Source of the DNA: Sinorhizobium sp. RAC02
GTDB taxonomy: Bacteria > Pseudomonadota > Alphaproteobacteria > Rhizobiales > Rhizobiaceae
DNA length: 64,000 nt
Direction of reading: 5' to 3'
NCBI RefSeq assembly: GCF_001713395.1
Contig: NZ_CP016452.1
Span: forward strand, 62,001-126,000
The notes below the pieces were generated by a model. It had not been told where the DNA came from, searched no databases, and worked only from the letters and a program-made list of their open reading frames with translations. Position numbers and translations under genes: made by a program. Within the stretch, counting starts at the first letter, position 1. Each line of letters begins with the position of its first letter. Below, piece after piece: positions 41,686-51,064 of the stretch.

Positions 41686-42659
41686 GCATCGATCCGATGA
41701 CATTTAACAAACCACGCTTCTGGGATCGCAGCGAAACACGCCTCGCAGCGATCCTTTTCGTTGTACTCATTCTGCTCAACGCCGTCCTCAACCCCGTTCG
41801 GTTCTCGCCGGCAAACTGGCCGACCGTGCTCGGCCTCGCCGCCCCGATGATCCTTGCAACCATGGCGACGACGCTGCCGTTCCTCGCCGGTCGCGGCTCC
41901 ATCGATGTATCGGTCGGTCCACTTATGGGCCTCATCAACGTCATCCTCATCAAGGTGGTCATCGGTGATCTCGGCATATCCTCGCCCTGGATCATCGCTC
42001 CGGCCGCTCTCCTGCTCGGGCTTGCCTCCGGTGCCCTGAACGGCTTCCTGGCCGCGATCCTGCGCATCCAGCCGATCGTTGCGACCCTCGCCACCTATCT
42101 TATCTATAGCGGCCTTGCGCTCTCCATTCTGCCCTCGCCCTCCGGCACCGTACCGGGATGGCTGTCTGCGCTATCAGGCCCATTGTCCTTCATCCCCGTC
42201 GGTGTCGTCATCGTCGCCTGGCTCTTCTTCAAGCGGTTGCCATTCTACGAGCTTCTGATGGCCGTCGGCAGCGATGATCGCGCCGCGTTTACCGCCGGGG
42301 TGAACGTGCCCGTCATCCGGTTCTTCGCCTATGTGTTTTCCGGTCTGGTTGCCGGTGTCGCGGCCCTTGCGCTAACCGCGTTGATCGGTTCCGGCGACCC
42401 GAACATCGGGCCCGGCTATACGCTGATCGCCATTGCGGCGGCCGCCCTCGGCGGCGTCAGTCTCGCCGGCGGCGTCGGCGGGCTGGCGGCAGCCTTCATC
42501 GGCGCGGCCGATATCTTCCTGCTGCAGAACGTGCTGACCTCCTTCAACGTCTCCACCTTCATGCTGCAGGCCGCCTATGGCGTCGTGCTGGTGCTCGCCG
42601 TTTGCCTCAATTCCGAAACGCTCAAAGCACGGTTCCAGACCTGGAAGGCCAGCCGATGA
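41682..42659 (+). CDS. Sugar ABC transporter permease (RbsC-like), first of two
   Basis: The 325-residue protein has about nine membrane segments, with ATMATTLPFLAGRGSIDVSV in the RbsC position and YTLIAIAAAALGGVSLAGGV near the C-terminal pore. It begins at the ATGA overlap with the ATPase gene and ends in another ATGA overlap with the second permease. Two different permeases suggest a heterodimeric channel, matching the split ATPase. Confidence 0.92.
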   Translation: MSIDPMTFNKPRFWDRSETRLAAILFVVLILLNAVLNPVRFSPANWPTVLGLAAPMILATMATTLPFLAGRGSIDVSVGPLMGLINVILIKVVIGDLGISSPWIIAPAALLLGLASGALNGFLAAILRIQPIVATLATYLIYSGLALSILPSPSGTVPGWLSALSGPLSFIPVGVVIVAWLFFKRLPFYELLMAVGSDDRAAFTAGVNVPVIRFFAYVFSGLVAGVAALALTALIGSGDPNIGPGYTLIAIAAAALGGVSLAGGVGGLAAAFIGAADIFLLQNVLTSFNVSTFMLQAAYGVVLVLAVCLNSETLKARFQTWKASR

Positions 42660-43612
42660 CGACCGCCCTCTTCTCCAACCGCGCCCTGATCGCCTTCATC
42701 GGCGTGGTCGTCGTCTTCCTGCTCGGAACGATCTTCATTCCGGGCTTCGGCAGCGCATTCTCGGTGCGTGCCATGCTGATCCTGGCATCGCTCTTGGCGA
42801 TCGCCGCCCTGGGCCAGACGCTCGTCATGATCCTCGGCGGCATCGACCTTTCGATCCCCTTCGTGATCGGTTTCGCCAACGTCGTCTTCGCCAGCCTCTA
42901 TGGCAGCGGCATGCCGGCTTTACCGGCCTTTCTCATCGTCATCGCCTGCGCTGGCGCAATCGGCGCGGTGTCCGGCGCGCTATCGGCTGGCCTCTCGATC
43001 CACCCGCTGATCGTCACGCTCGGCGTCGGCACGATCGTTCAAGCCGTTGTGCAGCTTTGGACACGCGGCCTTCCGACTGGCTCGGCGCCGCCGTTTATCA
43101 ATGACTTCGTGTCGCTCGGCGGAACGATCGGCCCACTGCCCTTTCCCTGGCTGATCCCGTTCACGCTCGCGCTGACACTCGGATGCGTCTTTGTCTTGCA
43201 GCGAACGGTCTACGGCCGTCGCCTCTATGCGCTCGGCTCCAACCTGAAGGCGGCGGAACTTGCCCTCGTGCGACCGGTTGCGATGTGGACGACGACGTTT
43301 GCACTCAGCGCGGCCTTCGCCGCACTTGCGGGCATCCTGCTTGTCGGATTTACCGGTTCATCGAGCGCAACCGTTGGGACGCCCTATCTGTTCCAGACGG
43401 TTTCAGCGGTGGTGATCGGCGGCACCGCGCTGATCGGCGGACGCGGCGGTTTCGTCGGCACGGTCGCCGGCGCCATCGTCCTCGTCGAACTGCGCACGCT
43501 GCTGATCGGCTTTGGCCTGTCGGAAGCGCTGGTCCAGTCCGCACTCGGCCTGTTGATCCTCCTGCTGGTTGCGGCTTACGGACGCGACCAGCATATCCGC
43601 AATCTGATCTGA
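42656..43612 (+). CDS. Sugar ABC transporter permease (RbsC-like), second
   Basis: The 318-residue protein has GQTLVMILGGIDLSIPFVIG, the classic RbsC motif, the cytoplasmic loop YGRRLYALGSNLKAAELALV, and VIGGTALIGGRGGFVGTVAG. It overlaps the first permease by 4 bases. It pairs with the first permease to form the membrane channel of transporter B. Confidence 0.93.
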   Translation: MTTALFSNRALIAFIGVVVVFLLGTIFIPGFGSAFSVRAMLILASLLAIAALGQTLVMILGGIDLSIPFVIGFANVVFASLYGSGMPALPAFLIVIACAGAIGAVSGALSAGLSIHPLIVTLGVGTIVQAVVQLWTRGLPTGSAPPFINDFVSLGGTIGPLPFPWLIPFTLALTLGCVFVLQRTVYGRRLYALGSNLKAAELALVRPVAMWTTTFALSAAFAALAGILLVGFTGSSSATVGTPYLFQTVSAVVIGGTALIGGRGGFVGTVAGAIVLVELRTLLIGFGLSEALVQSALGLLILLLVAAYGRDQHIRNLI

Positions 43613-43622
43613 GGAGAGGCCC

Positions 43623-44744
43623 ATGGACGAACGGCTCGCAAAAACCATCGCCGCGATCAGGCAGTCCGGCGCGGACTGGGGCCTCTTTACCAGTCCCGAC
43701 GGCGTCGCCTATGCGCTTGGCCATATTTCCGGCATCGAGGCCGGCCCTTCGCCCTTCGCAGGAGGCCCCAGCCTCGGCATCGTCGGTGTGAACGGTGAAA
43801 CCGGGCTGCTCGTCACCAATCTGGAGGCGGGAACCGGCAGTTGGGCCGATCTCGTCGTCACCTACACGGGCTTCTCGTTTAAGGAGCCGACCAATATCTT
43901 CGCGAACTATGTTTCGGAGGCGAAGGCCCTGCTGCAACGCCTCAAGGTCGGTGGAAAAATCGCGGTCGAGCACCACGCTCTACCCGCTTCGATCCTCCCG
44001 CTGCTGGAAGGCAATCCTATTGTTCCCGTAGAACCGGCCTTCCGGCGCCAGCGCGCCATCAAGACCAAAACCGAAATCGCCCTCTTGCGCGAAGCGGGGC
44101 TGACGGCCTCAGAGGGCCAGAAGGCGTTCCTTTCAACGACCCGTGGCGGGATGAGTGAACTTGACGTGTTCGCCGCCGTCCGCCTGGCCATGGAAACCCG
44201 GGCCGGCGAACGACTGCCGGTGACCGGCGACCTGATCTCCGGACGCGAGCGTACGTCGCGATTCATGGGGTGGCCAGGCAACCGCATCCTCGAAAGAGGC
44301 GATCCGCTGATCTGCGATCTCGCACCGCGCGTCGCCGGTTACTGGGGCGACAGCTGTGCATCAGCGATGATCGGGCAACCGTCGTCCGGCTTCGAAACGC
44401 TCTTCAGCGCCGCCCGCACCGCATTGGACCTGGCGATGGAAACCGTTCGTCCGGGGCTCGGTATCGACGCGCTCGACCAGAGCCTGCAGGCAGCGATCAC
44501 CCGGCATGGCTATTCCTATGCGCACCATTCCGGTCACTCGATCGGCACGGGCGTGCATGAATGGCCGCGCCTCGTCGCCTATGAACGCGAGACGCTGAAA
44601 GAAGACATGGTGATCATGGTGGAGCCGACCGCGCTTGATCCGGAAATCGGCGGCGTGCGGCTCGAATATATGCTGCGCGTGACGGCAACCGGCTGCGAGG
44701 TGCTCACCGATTTCGAGCACCGGCCGGAAATTCCGGCATTCTAG
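43623..44744 (+). CDS. M24-family metallohydrolase (Xaa-Pro peptidase/creatinase-like)
   Basis: The 373-residue protein has a creatinase-type N-domain and a pita-bread C-domain with all five metal ligands in order: Asp in LICDLAPRVAG, Asp in YWGDSCAS, His in HHSGHSIGTGVHE, Glu in IMVEPTALDPE, Glu in GVRLEYMLRV. It would split an amide or peptide bond with two metal ions. It ends operon B. Its place with a sugar-type importer suggests the imported compound has an amide or amino-acid part. Confidence 0.92.
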   Translation: MDERLAKTIAAIRQSGADWGLFTSPDGVAYALGHISGIEAGPSPFAGGPSLGIVGVNGETGLLVTNLEAGTGSWADLVVTYTGFSFKEPTNIFANYVSEAKALLQRLKVGGKIAVEHHALPASILPLLEGNPIVPVEPAFRRQRAIKTKTEIALLREAGLTASEGQKAFLSTTRGGMSELDVFAAVRLAMETRAGERLPVTGDLISGRERTSRFMGWPGNRILERGDPLICDLAPRVAGYWGDSCASAMIGQPSSGFETLFSAARTALDLAMETVRPGLGIDALDQSLQAAITRHGYSYAHHSGHSIGTGVHEWPRLVAYERETLKEDMVIMVEPTALDPEIGGVRLEYMLRVTATGCEVLTDFEHRPEIPAF

Positions 44745-45808
44745 CCGCTGTCGCGGATCATCAGCTTGAAGCCCATATCGATGAGCGTGGTTTCGGATTC
44801 GATGCCGCGCATGCCCTCCAGAAGAAGACGCCCGGCCTCGCGGCCGATTTCCGCCGAGGGCACCGAGACCGTCGTCAGCGATGGGATGAGATGCCGGGCA
44901 AGTTCGAAGTCGCCGAAGCCGGTAATGGCAAGGCGCTCCGGCACCTTCAGGCCGATGCGCACGCTTTCCTGTAGCGCGCCCGAGGCGATGATATCGCTCG
45001 AGAACATCACGGCATCGGCTTCGGGATAGCGCGCGAGTGCCTTGCGCAGCAGGTCCGCTCCGGAGGCCATGGTCAAAGGCAGGTCGCGTGATATGGAAAT
45101 GCGCGGCGTCTTGCCGGGAAAGAGTTCTTCCATGACTGCGGCAAAGCCATCCCGCCGCTCGGCCGCGCGGCTGTCGCCCTTGCGCAGTACGCCGGCAAAG
45201 ACGATGTTCGTCCGGCCGGAGCGCACGAGATGCCGCGCCATCTCGGAAATGGCCGCCGTATTGGAAAAGCCGACGAGCCGGTCGATCGGCTTTTCCGTCA
45301 TGTCCCACCCCTCGACGACCGGAATGCCGGCGCGTTTCAGCATGGCCACGCTGGCGCGGGTATGGTGCGTGCCGATCAGAAACACACCATCCGGCCGCCG
45401 CCCGAGCAGGCTGCGGATCACTTCCTCCTCGCGGTCCAGCCGGTAATCGGTATTGCCGAGAAAGATCTGGTAGCCTTCGCGATGCAGGACCTCGGAGAAA
45501 TGCTGCATCGTCTCGGCGAAGACGGAGGCCGAGAGTGTCGGAATGACGGCGGCGACGGTGTTGCTCTTGTGCGAAGCGAGGTGGCTTGCCGCGAGATTGT
45601 GGACGTAATGCGTCTTCCGGATCGCGTCGTCGATTGTCTTGCGGTTTTCCGGCGTTACCGTGTCGGGAAAGCGCAGCGCGCGCGAAACCGTCTGCATGGA
45701 GACGCCGGCAGCGGCAGCGACATCCGCCATCGTCACTCCGGAGCCCTTTCGACGGCCTCGTTTTGCCGGCTGCTTTTCGTCCGTCACAGGATGAAGGGCC
45801 TCACGCAT
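44741..45808 (-). CDS. LacI-family regulator (GntR/gluconate type)
   Basis: The protein of up to 355 residues has a helix-turn-helix VTMADVAAAAGVSMQTVSRA with the hinge VTPENRKTIDDAIR, then a periplasmic-binding-like effector domain (VAAVIPTLSASVFAETMQHF, FLIGTHHTRASV). It overlaps convergently with the M24 gene by 4 bases and follows the lactonase on the same strand. A GTG at 45787 overlapping the lactonase stop is an alternative start. It is a good candidate for binding the TGAGCGCTAAC operators at 38.7 kb. Confidence 0.92.
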   Translation of the reverse strand: MREALHPVTDEKQPAKRGRRKGSGVTMADVAAAAGVSMQTVSRALRFPDTVTPENRKTIDDAIRKTHYVHNLAASHLASHKSNTVAAVIPTLSASVFAETMQHFSEVLHREGYQIFLGNTDYRLDREEEVIRSLLGRRPDGVFLIGTHHTRASVAMLKRAGIPVVEGWDMTEKPIDRLVGFSNTAAISEMARHLVRSGRTNIVFAGVLRKGDSRAAERRDGFAAVMEELFPGKTPRISISRDLPLTMASGADLLRKALARYPEADAVMFSSDIIASGALQESVRIGLKVPERLAITGFGDFELARHLIPSLTTVSVPSAEIGREAGRLLLEGMRGIESETTLIDMGFKLMIRDSG

Positions 45809-46875
45809 ACCGGGGTGCCGATCTCGATGCGCTTTCCGCTGTCCGTCAGCGCACCCGTCTCTTCGTTCCGCCGGAAGATCACGATTGCATCACCATTCTG
45901 GTTGGCGACCAGCACATGGCGGCCGCTCGGCGTGAGCGCGAAATTGCGGGGCGTCTTGCCGCCCGAAGGGATGATGTCCTGCAGCGCCAACTGTCCCGTC
46001 GTCTGATCGACCATGAAACACGCTATACTGTCCTCGCCCCGGTTGGAACAATAGAGGAAACGCCCGTCGGGCGACAGATGAATGTCGGCACCATGGGATT
46101 CCACGCCGGGCCGGATGGTCGGCAGCGTCTGCTCCACCGTCATTTTGCCGGCCTGGCGCAGGACGAAAGTCACGGTGGAATCCAGTTCGTTGGAAACATA
46201 GACGAAACGACCGTTCGCGTGTTGCGCGATATGGCGAGGTCCGGCGCCTGCGGGCAATGCCACACTGGCGACCTGCGCGAGCTTGCCGTCACCGGAGATC
46301 TTGTACTCTGCAACCTGGTCAAGGCCGAGATCGGCAACCAGCACCGCACCGCCCTCCGGAACCTCGCTTACCATGTGGGCATGCGGTCGTTCCTGCCGGT
46401 CGGCGACCGGGCCGAGTGGACCATCGAGCCGCACCGATGCCACCGCCGGCGCAAGACCGCCATCCTCCCGGATCGGGAATACCGCCACCGACTGGTCCGG
46501 CCCATCACCGCCCATCGAATAGTTAGCGACCAGCACGACGCGCCGGTCACGCGACACCATGTTATGCGCCGCGATGCTGCCGAGCGTCGGCTGCTTGTTG
46601 AGATAGGTCAGTGCGTTCGTTTCAGGCGAAAAGCGGAAGGCGCTGACCGTGCCTTCATGCCAGCCGAACACCTCCGAATTGGCATAGACGACACCGGAGA
46701 CCGCATCGACGCTGAGGAATGTGGGATTGTCGATGGTCGACGTGCCGGCAAGGCGCGCCCATTCCAACGCGTCCTCGTCGAAGGAGAAGATGGTAAGGCC
46801 CTCACCGCGTGCGCCCTGGAAATAGGGCGCCTCGCGATTGAGCGATCCGACTGCAAGGTAGAGTGACTGGCTCAC
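45784..46875 (-). CDS. Lactonase, beta-propeller (6-phosphogluconolactonase-like)
   Basis: The 363-residue protein has repeated blades of the YbhE/Pgl fold: AHNMVSRDRRVVLVANYS, RPHAHMVSEVPEGGAVLVAD, GPRHIAQHANGRFVYVSNEL, ESHGADIHLSPDGRFLYCSN and TPRNFALTPSGRHVLVANQN, with conserved His residues at the top. It opens sugar lactones, which fits an upstream sugar-1-dehydrogenase. It starts at a GTG with GGAG 8 bases upstream. It has no signal peptide, so it is cytoplasmic. Confidence 0.9.
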   Translation of the reverse strand: MSQSLYLAVGSLNREAPYFQGARGEGLTIFSFDEDALEWARLAGTSTIDNPTFLSVDAVSGVVYANSEVFGWHEGTVSAFRFSPETNALTYLNKQPTLGSIAAHNMVSRDRRVVLVANYSMGGDGPDQSVAVFPIREDGGLAPAVASVRLDGPLGPVADRQERPHAHMVSEVPEGGAVLVADLGLDQVAEYKISGDGKLAQVASVALPAGAGPRHIAQHANGRFVYVSNELDSTVTFVLRQAGKMTVEQTLPTIRPGVESHGADIHLSPDGRFLYCSNRGEDSIACFMVDQTTGQLALQDIIPSGGKTPRNFALTPSGRHVLVANQNGDAIVIFRRNEETGALTDSGKRIEIGTPVCVRPFIL

Positions 46876-46953
46876 GCGAAAACTCCAGGGCGATAGGCAT
46901 CATGGGCACGGCCATGCCCTGCGCCCCGACATGGCATATTCGCAACCGCAGCG

Positions 46954-47751
46954 CTAGTTCATCACCCAGCCGCCATCGACGTTCAGCGTCTGTCCGGTGA
47001 TGAAGCCGGCGGCGTCGGAGGCGAGGAACATCAGGGCGTTGGCGATGTCGCTGGCGCTGCCGCGCCGCTTGATCGCCTGATGATCCAGTACGAAGCGGGT
47101 ATAGCCCTCCGGATCGGGATGAATCTTTTCCGCATCCGTCGGGAAAGCGCCGGGCGACACCGCATTGACCGTAATGCCATGGGCGCCGAATTCACGCGCC
47201 CAGGCGCGTGCAAGACCGATGAGCGCGCCCTTAGACTGGACGTAAGGCGAGAGATTGGCCCATCCGCCATTGGACGTGACACTGGCGATGTTGATGATAC
47301 GACCCCAGCCGCGATCGCGCATATGCGGCAAGGCGACCTGAACACAGACGATGCCCGCATCCACATTGATGCGCTGGACCCGCTGCATTTCCTCGATCGA
47401 ATAGTCCTCGAAGGGTTTCGAAGGATAGATCGCGGCATTGTTGATGACCACGTCGAACCCGCCGGCCTCGCGCGAAATATCTTCCAGGCACGAACGCAGG
47501 GCCGAAAGATCGGAAAGATCGATGGCCCGGATCACCAGGTTTTCGAGGCCCTCCTTGTTGGCGGATGCCTGCAAGGCGGCATTCTTTGCGGGATCGTTGT
47601 CGAGCGCGACAACCGTCGCCCCGGCCCGAAGGAAATTCAGCGTCGTTTCCGCACCAAGCCCACCAGCCGCGCCGGTATACAGAATGACTTTGCCGGCAAC
47701 CGAGATCATGGGGGTTTCCTTCTGCACTAGCTGCTTCGCCTGCATGTTCAT
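46954..47751 (-). CDS. Short-chain dehydrogenase/reductase
   Basis: The 265-residue Rossmann protein has TGAAGGLGAETTLN (TGxxxGxG), the NNAA motif in VVINNAAIYPS, catalytic Ser in IASVTSNGG, and YVQSK (YxxxK). The C-terminus has FITGQTLNVDGGWVMN. The start at 47751 overlaps the DUF4432 stop (ATGA) and has GGAGG 7 bases upstream. It is a likely sugar or polyol dehydrogenase that feeds the lactonase. Confidence 0.9.
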   Translation of the reverse strand: MNMQAKQLVQKETPMISVAGKVILYTGAAGGLGAETTLNFLRAGATVVALDNDPAKNAALQASANKEGLENLVIRAIDLSDLSALRSCLEDISREAGGFDVVINNAAIYPSKPFEDYSIEEMQRVQRINVDAGIVCVQVALPHMRDRGWGRIINIASVTSNGGWANLSPYVQSKGALIGLARAWAREFGAHGITVNAVSPGAFPTDAEKIHPDPEGYTRFVLDHQAIKRRGSASDIANALMFLASDAAGFITGQTLNVDGGWVMN

Positions 47752-48929
47752 GACCGGCCCTCCAGAGGGACATGGTTGCCGGAAGGCTCTGGGAAATCGG
47801 CATCCGGCTGACGGGCGATCGCCGTAATCCTGGCCTCGCTCGCCGCAATCGCTGCGGCATCGGGAAGGATGCGGAACGTCGTGTCGTAGTGGCGCTCTTC
47901 GCCGTGCTCTAGCCAGATCAGCTCGCCACGCTCCCGCGCGGCACCGTGGCCGAGCACATGGTTGGTCGAAGGTTCGATGCCGACAGCATATTGCCCGGCC
48001 TGCAGGTTCTGCCATTCGTACATGCAGGGGAACTGGTCCTTGCGGGTGATGACTTCGAAGCCGAGGCCGAGACGGTCGTTGACCAGCGCCACGGGCACCT
48101 CGCCATTTTCATCCGCCGCCATTTCATGCTGCCAAACCTGCTCGTGGAAACCGAACTGTGGCGCCGGCATGGCGCGGTAGCCCACACCTTGCTTCTCGTA
48201 ATCCGCTCCGGCATGCGCCGCCCACACGACGTCGCGCACGGGTGCCAGATAGCGCGAGCCCTCGGCAAGCACGGGATGGCCGACATTGATGTGGTAGCAG
48301 AACATGTGCGGCGTGCAGTAGAAACCCCGATTGGCCACCCTGTCGGAAATGCGGATATCGTTGGTGCCGGCCTTGATCTCGATGCGGCGCTTCAGTTCGA
48401 GGTGTTCGCCGAACACCGTGCCCTGCGTGACGGTGCCTTCGCACCAGAGAAAACAATCATCGCCGTCCCAGCGCTCGCCGTAACCGTCCAGCTTGCCGGG
48501 GATGGTGCCGACGCGGCCGTGGATGGAATGCTTCACCGTCTTCTTCGGACCATAGACATAGTGGTCGGCCGGCTCGTCATACATGAAGAGGATATGGTCG
48601 AGGCCGCAGGTGATCATCAGGCCGGAGAAGGAGCGCATCCAGCCGAGACCGCCCTCGCCCTCGTATTCGTGCAGGCCCGGATGGCGGAAGCCGGACGGCG
48701 AGTGCCAGCCGATCGCCATGCCGCGATATTCGCAGTCCGCAATATCAAGGGCGCGATCCACCAGAACCGTGAAACGCAGGCCCGTGCCGCTGCGGAACTC
48801 GAGCATGCGGATGCCGCGCTCGAGACCGTCGGACAAGGTCATCAGCCGTACACCGGCAAACTGCGAAAAACTTCCTGCGCTGGCAGCGATATCGCGGCGC
48901 GACTTCGCTTCCCCGAATAGTTCGACCAT
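47748..48929 (-). CDS. DUF4432 family protein (aldose-1-epimerase-like)
   Basis: The 393-residue protein is a galactose-mutarotase-like beta-sandwich: FRSGTGLRFTVLVDRALDIA, GLMITCGLDHILF, LKRRIEIKAGTNDIRISDRV, and MFCYHINVGHPVL with catalytic-type His. The end has GIEPSTNHVLGHGAARERG, typical of DUF4432. It probably interconverts sugar anomers or epimers. Start 48929 has GAAGGA upstream. Sits between the TIM-barrel and SDR genes of operon C. Confidence 0.87.
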   Translation of the reverse strand: MVELFGEAKSRRDIAASAGSFSQFAGVRLMTLSDGLERGIRMLEFRSGTGLRFTVLVDRALDIADCEYRGMAIGWHSPSGFRHPGLHEYEGEGGLGWMRSFSGLMITCGLDHILFMYDEPADHYVYGPKKTVKHSIHGRVGTIPGKLDGYGERWDGDDCFLWCEGTVTQGTVFGEHLELKRRIEIKAGTNDIRISDRVANRGFYCTPHMFCYHINVGHPVLAEGSRYLAPVRDVVWAAHAGADYEKQGVGYRAMPAPQFGFHEQVWQHEMAADENGEVPVALVNDRLGLGFEVITRKDQFPCMYEWQNLQAGQYAVGIEPSTNHVLGHGAARERGELIWLEHGEERHYDTTFRILPDAAAIAASEARITAIARQPDADFPEPSGNHVPLEGRS

Positions 48930-49006
48930 CGTGTTGTTCCTTCTCCCTGCCAGGCAGGTCATGCTGTCTCGAGAGGCGGCCGGACCGAAGCCCGGCCGCC
49001 GGATTG

Positions 49007-49921
49007 TCAAAGGCCCTGGGCGCGCAGCTTGCCGTCGAGGAATTTCTTGGCGCGCGGCACGTCGCTCTCGTCGAGATGCTCGATGATCATGGGGATGTTC
49101 GGGTGCTTCTCACTGAGGCGCTTGAGGTAAAGATCGTAGTTCAGCGAACCCAGGCCGGGGGCCGGCAGTTCGATTTCGCCGACGCCGCGGAAGGTGTGGC
49201 TTTCCAGCGCATCCGCATCGCCGATATCGGCATGCTTTTCCGACTTGTCGTCGCCGGACCGCTTCACGTCCTTGGCATGACCGATCTTGATCTTGTCGGC
49301 GAGCGTATCGAACACCTGGTTCAGGATCTGGTCCATGCGGTCGATATTGTGCGTCTCGAAATAGTTGGTCGGATCCATCAGCAAGCCGAGGCCGGGATGA
49401 TCGACCTGCGCAAACATCTTGACGGTCTCCTCGACGGAGCCGACGACGTTGTTCACGTAGGTTTCGAGCAGGAAGACCGCACCGTGGTCATAGGCATGCT
49501 GGGCGAGATCGGCGATGACCTTGCGGCATTCCTCGAAGCCTTCTTCCGTCTTGTTCTTCGGGTGATGCACCCAGTCGGATTCCGTGTTGTAGGTGCCGGT
49601 TTCCGAGATGACATAGGGCGTGCCGAGATGGCGCGCGTTACGGATGATTTCCTTCAGATAGCCGACGCGGCGCTCGCGCTCGGCCTTGTCCGGATGGATG
49701 ATGTTCGTGTAGCCCGAGATGCAGGAGATCGGCAGGTGGTGATCGCGGAAGGTCTCGCGGATCTTGACGCACTTGTCCTTGGTGATCTGGCCCGCCGAGA
49801 GATCGATATCCTTGAAGTGCATGTCGAGCTGCACGGTGTTGAAGTCGAGTGCCCGGATCTTCTTCGCCGTCTCTTCCAGCGCATAGGGGAAATAGCCGGT
49901 GAAAATACCTGTTTGCATCAT
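49007..49921 (-). CDS. Sugar phosphate isomerase/epimerase (TIM barrel)
   Basis: The 304-residue protein belongs to the AP-endonuclease-2/xylose-isomerase-like fold. Metal ligands are suggested by ISETGTYNTESDWVHHP, VFLLETYVNNVVGS, GLLMDPTNYFETHNID, KIGHAKDVKRSG and MIIEHLDESDVPRAK. It would isomerise or epimerise a keto sugar in operon C. It follows the Gfo/Idh/MocA gene by 22 bases. Confidence 0.9.
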   Translation of the reverse strand: MMQTGIFTGYFPYALEETAKKIRALDFNTVQLDMHFKDIDLSAGQITKDKCVKIRETFRDHHLPISCISGYTNIIHPDKAERERRVGYLKEIIRNARHLGTPYVISETGTYNTESDWVHHPKNKTEEGFEECRKVIADLAQHAYDHGAVFLLETYVNNVVGSVEETVKMFAQVDHPGLGLLMDPTNYFETHNIDRMDQILNQVFDTLADKIKIGHAKDVKRSGDDKSEKHADIGDADALESHTFRGVGEIELPAPGLGSLNYDLYLKRLSEKHPNIPMIIEHLDESDVPRAKKFLDGKLRAQGL

Positions 49922-49943
49922 GATGAGAATCCTCCCTCGTTAT

Positions 49944-51038
49944 TCATGAATTGATGGAAATTTCGGAAAGCCTGACCGTGCGGCCCTCGTCGATCGACTT
50001 GTAGCCGGCCTCAACCAGCGCCACGGTCTTGACGTTATCGGCGACGGAGAGCGCCGGCGGCTCGCCGGATTTGACCGCATATTGCAGCTGCTCCATCACA
50101 CCAACGAAGGCATGCGGGAACCACATCGTGTCCCAGGTCGGCGTGACCCACTTGCCGCCGGTCGTCGTCTTCGAGGCATAGGTCAACGTCGAGGGCGAAC
50201 CGTCGGGCCAGCCGATGGTGCCCTGTGCAACGCCGTCCGTGCCTTCGACGCGCCACTTGATGTAGATGTCGCTGTCGAAACCCTCTTCGCGCGGGCCGGA
50301 CCACACGTCCTCCATGGAAACGGCCATGACGCCGCTCGGGAAGGTAAGCGTCGAGACGGTGATGCCGTCCTTGTGGGCGAATGTCGTTCGCGGATCGGCC
50401 CGCGTCAGCGTCGTGATCGTCTCGGGGTCGCCGAACAGGAAGCGCAGCACGTCGAGATGGTGCACGCTCATGTTTGACAGTGTCAGCCGGTCATAGTCTT
50501 CGAGGAAGGTCTGCCAGTGCGGAATGGCGCGCATCTCGATCGTCGCCATGACAGGCGCGCCAAGTTCACCTTTGTCGAGGATCTGCTTGAGCACGCGCAT
50601 GGACTGGTCGTAGCGCATGTTCTGGTTGACCGAGAGGATCTTGCCGGCCTTGGCTGCGGCATCGCGCAACTCGATGGCGTCCTCCAGCGTCAGCGCCAGC
50701 GGCTTCTGCGCGAGGATACCCTTGATATGCGGCTGCGCGAGCGCCTTGCGGATCAGCTCCGGCTGCTGGTCCGGCGGGAAGGCGATGTCGAGAATGTCGA
50801 TGGTGGGATCAGCGATCAGCGCGTCCGGCGTGTCGTGCACGGTCGCAATGCCCCAGCGCTCGGCAACGGCCGCGGCCTTGTCCTTCGTGCGCGAGGCGAT
50901 GGCGACGACCGGAAAGCCGGCCTCCTTGTAGGCCGCCAGATGGCATTCCGCCATGATCATGCCGGCGCCGATGCAGCCGATCTTGTAGTCCCGCACCCGC
51001 ACCTGCGGGTCGGGTGCAAAACCCCTGGCTTCGCTCAT
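49944..51038 (-). CDS. Gfo/Idh/MocA-family oxidoreductase
   Basis: The 364-residue NAD(P)-dependent protein has GCIGAGMIMAECHLAAY (GxGxxx), the EKP-like motif as GILAQKPLALTLEDA, then MRYDQSMRVLKQIL and a C-terminal open-faced sheet with HHLDVLRFLFGDPETITTLT. Members oxidise inositols, sugars or their keto forms. The usual Lys in EKP is kept as QKP, with Glu replaced by Gln. GGGAGG lies before the ATG at 51038. Confidence 0.93.
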   Translation of the reverse strand: MSEARGFAPDPQVRVRDYKIGCIGAGMIMAECHLAAYKEAGFPVVAIASRTKDKAAAVAERWGIATVHDTPDALIADPTIDILDIAFPPDQQPELIRKALAQPHIKGILAQKPLALTLEDAIELRDAAAKAGKILSVNQNMRYDQSMRVLKQILDKGELGAPVMATIEMRAIPHWQTFLEDYDRLTLSNMSVHHLDVLRFLFGDPETITTLTRADPRTTFAHKDGITVSTLTFPSGVMAVSMEDVWSGPREEGFDSDIYIKWRVEGTDGVAQGTIGWPDGSPSTLTYASKTTTGGKWVTPTWDTMWFPHAFVGVMEQLQYAVKSGEPPALSVADNVKTVALVEAGYKSIDEGRTVRLSEISINS

Positions 51039-51064
51039 GGTAACCTCCCGTTTGATATGCTCGT

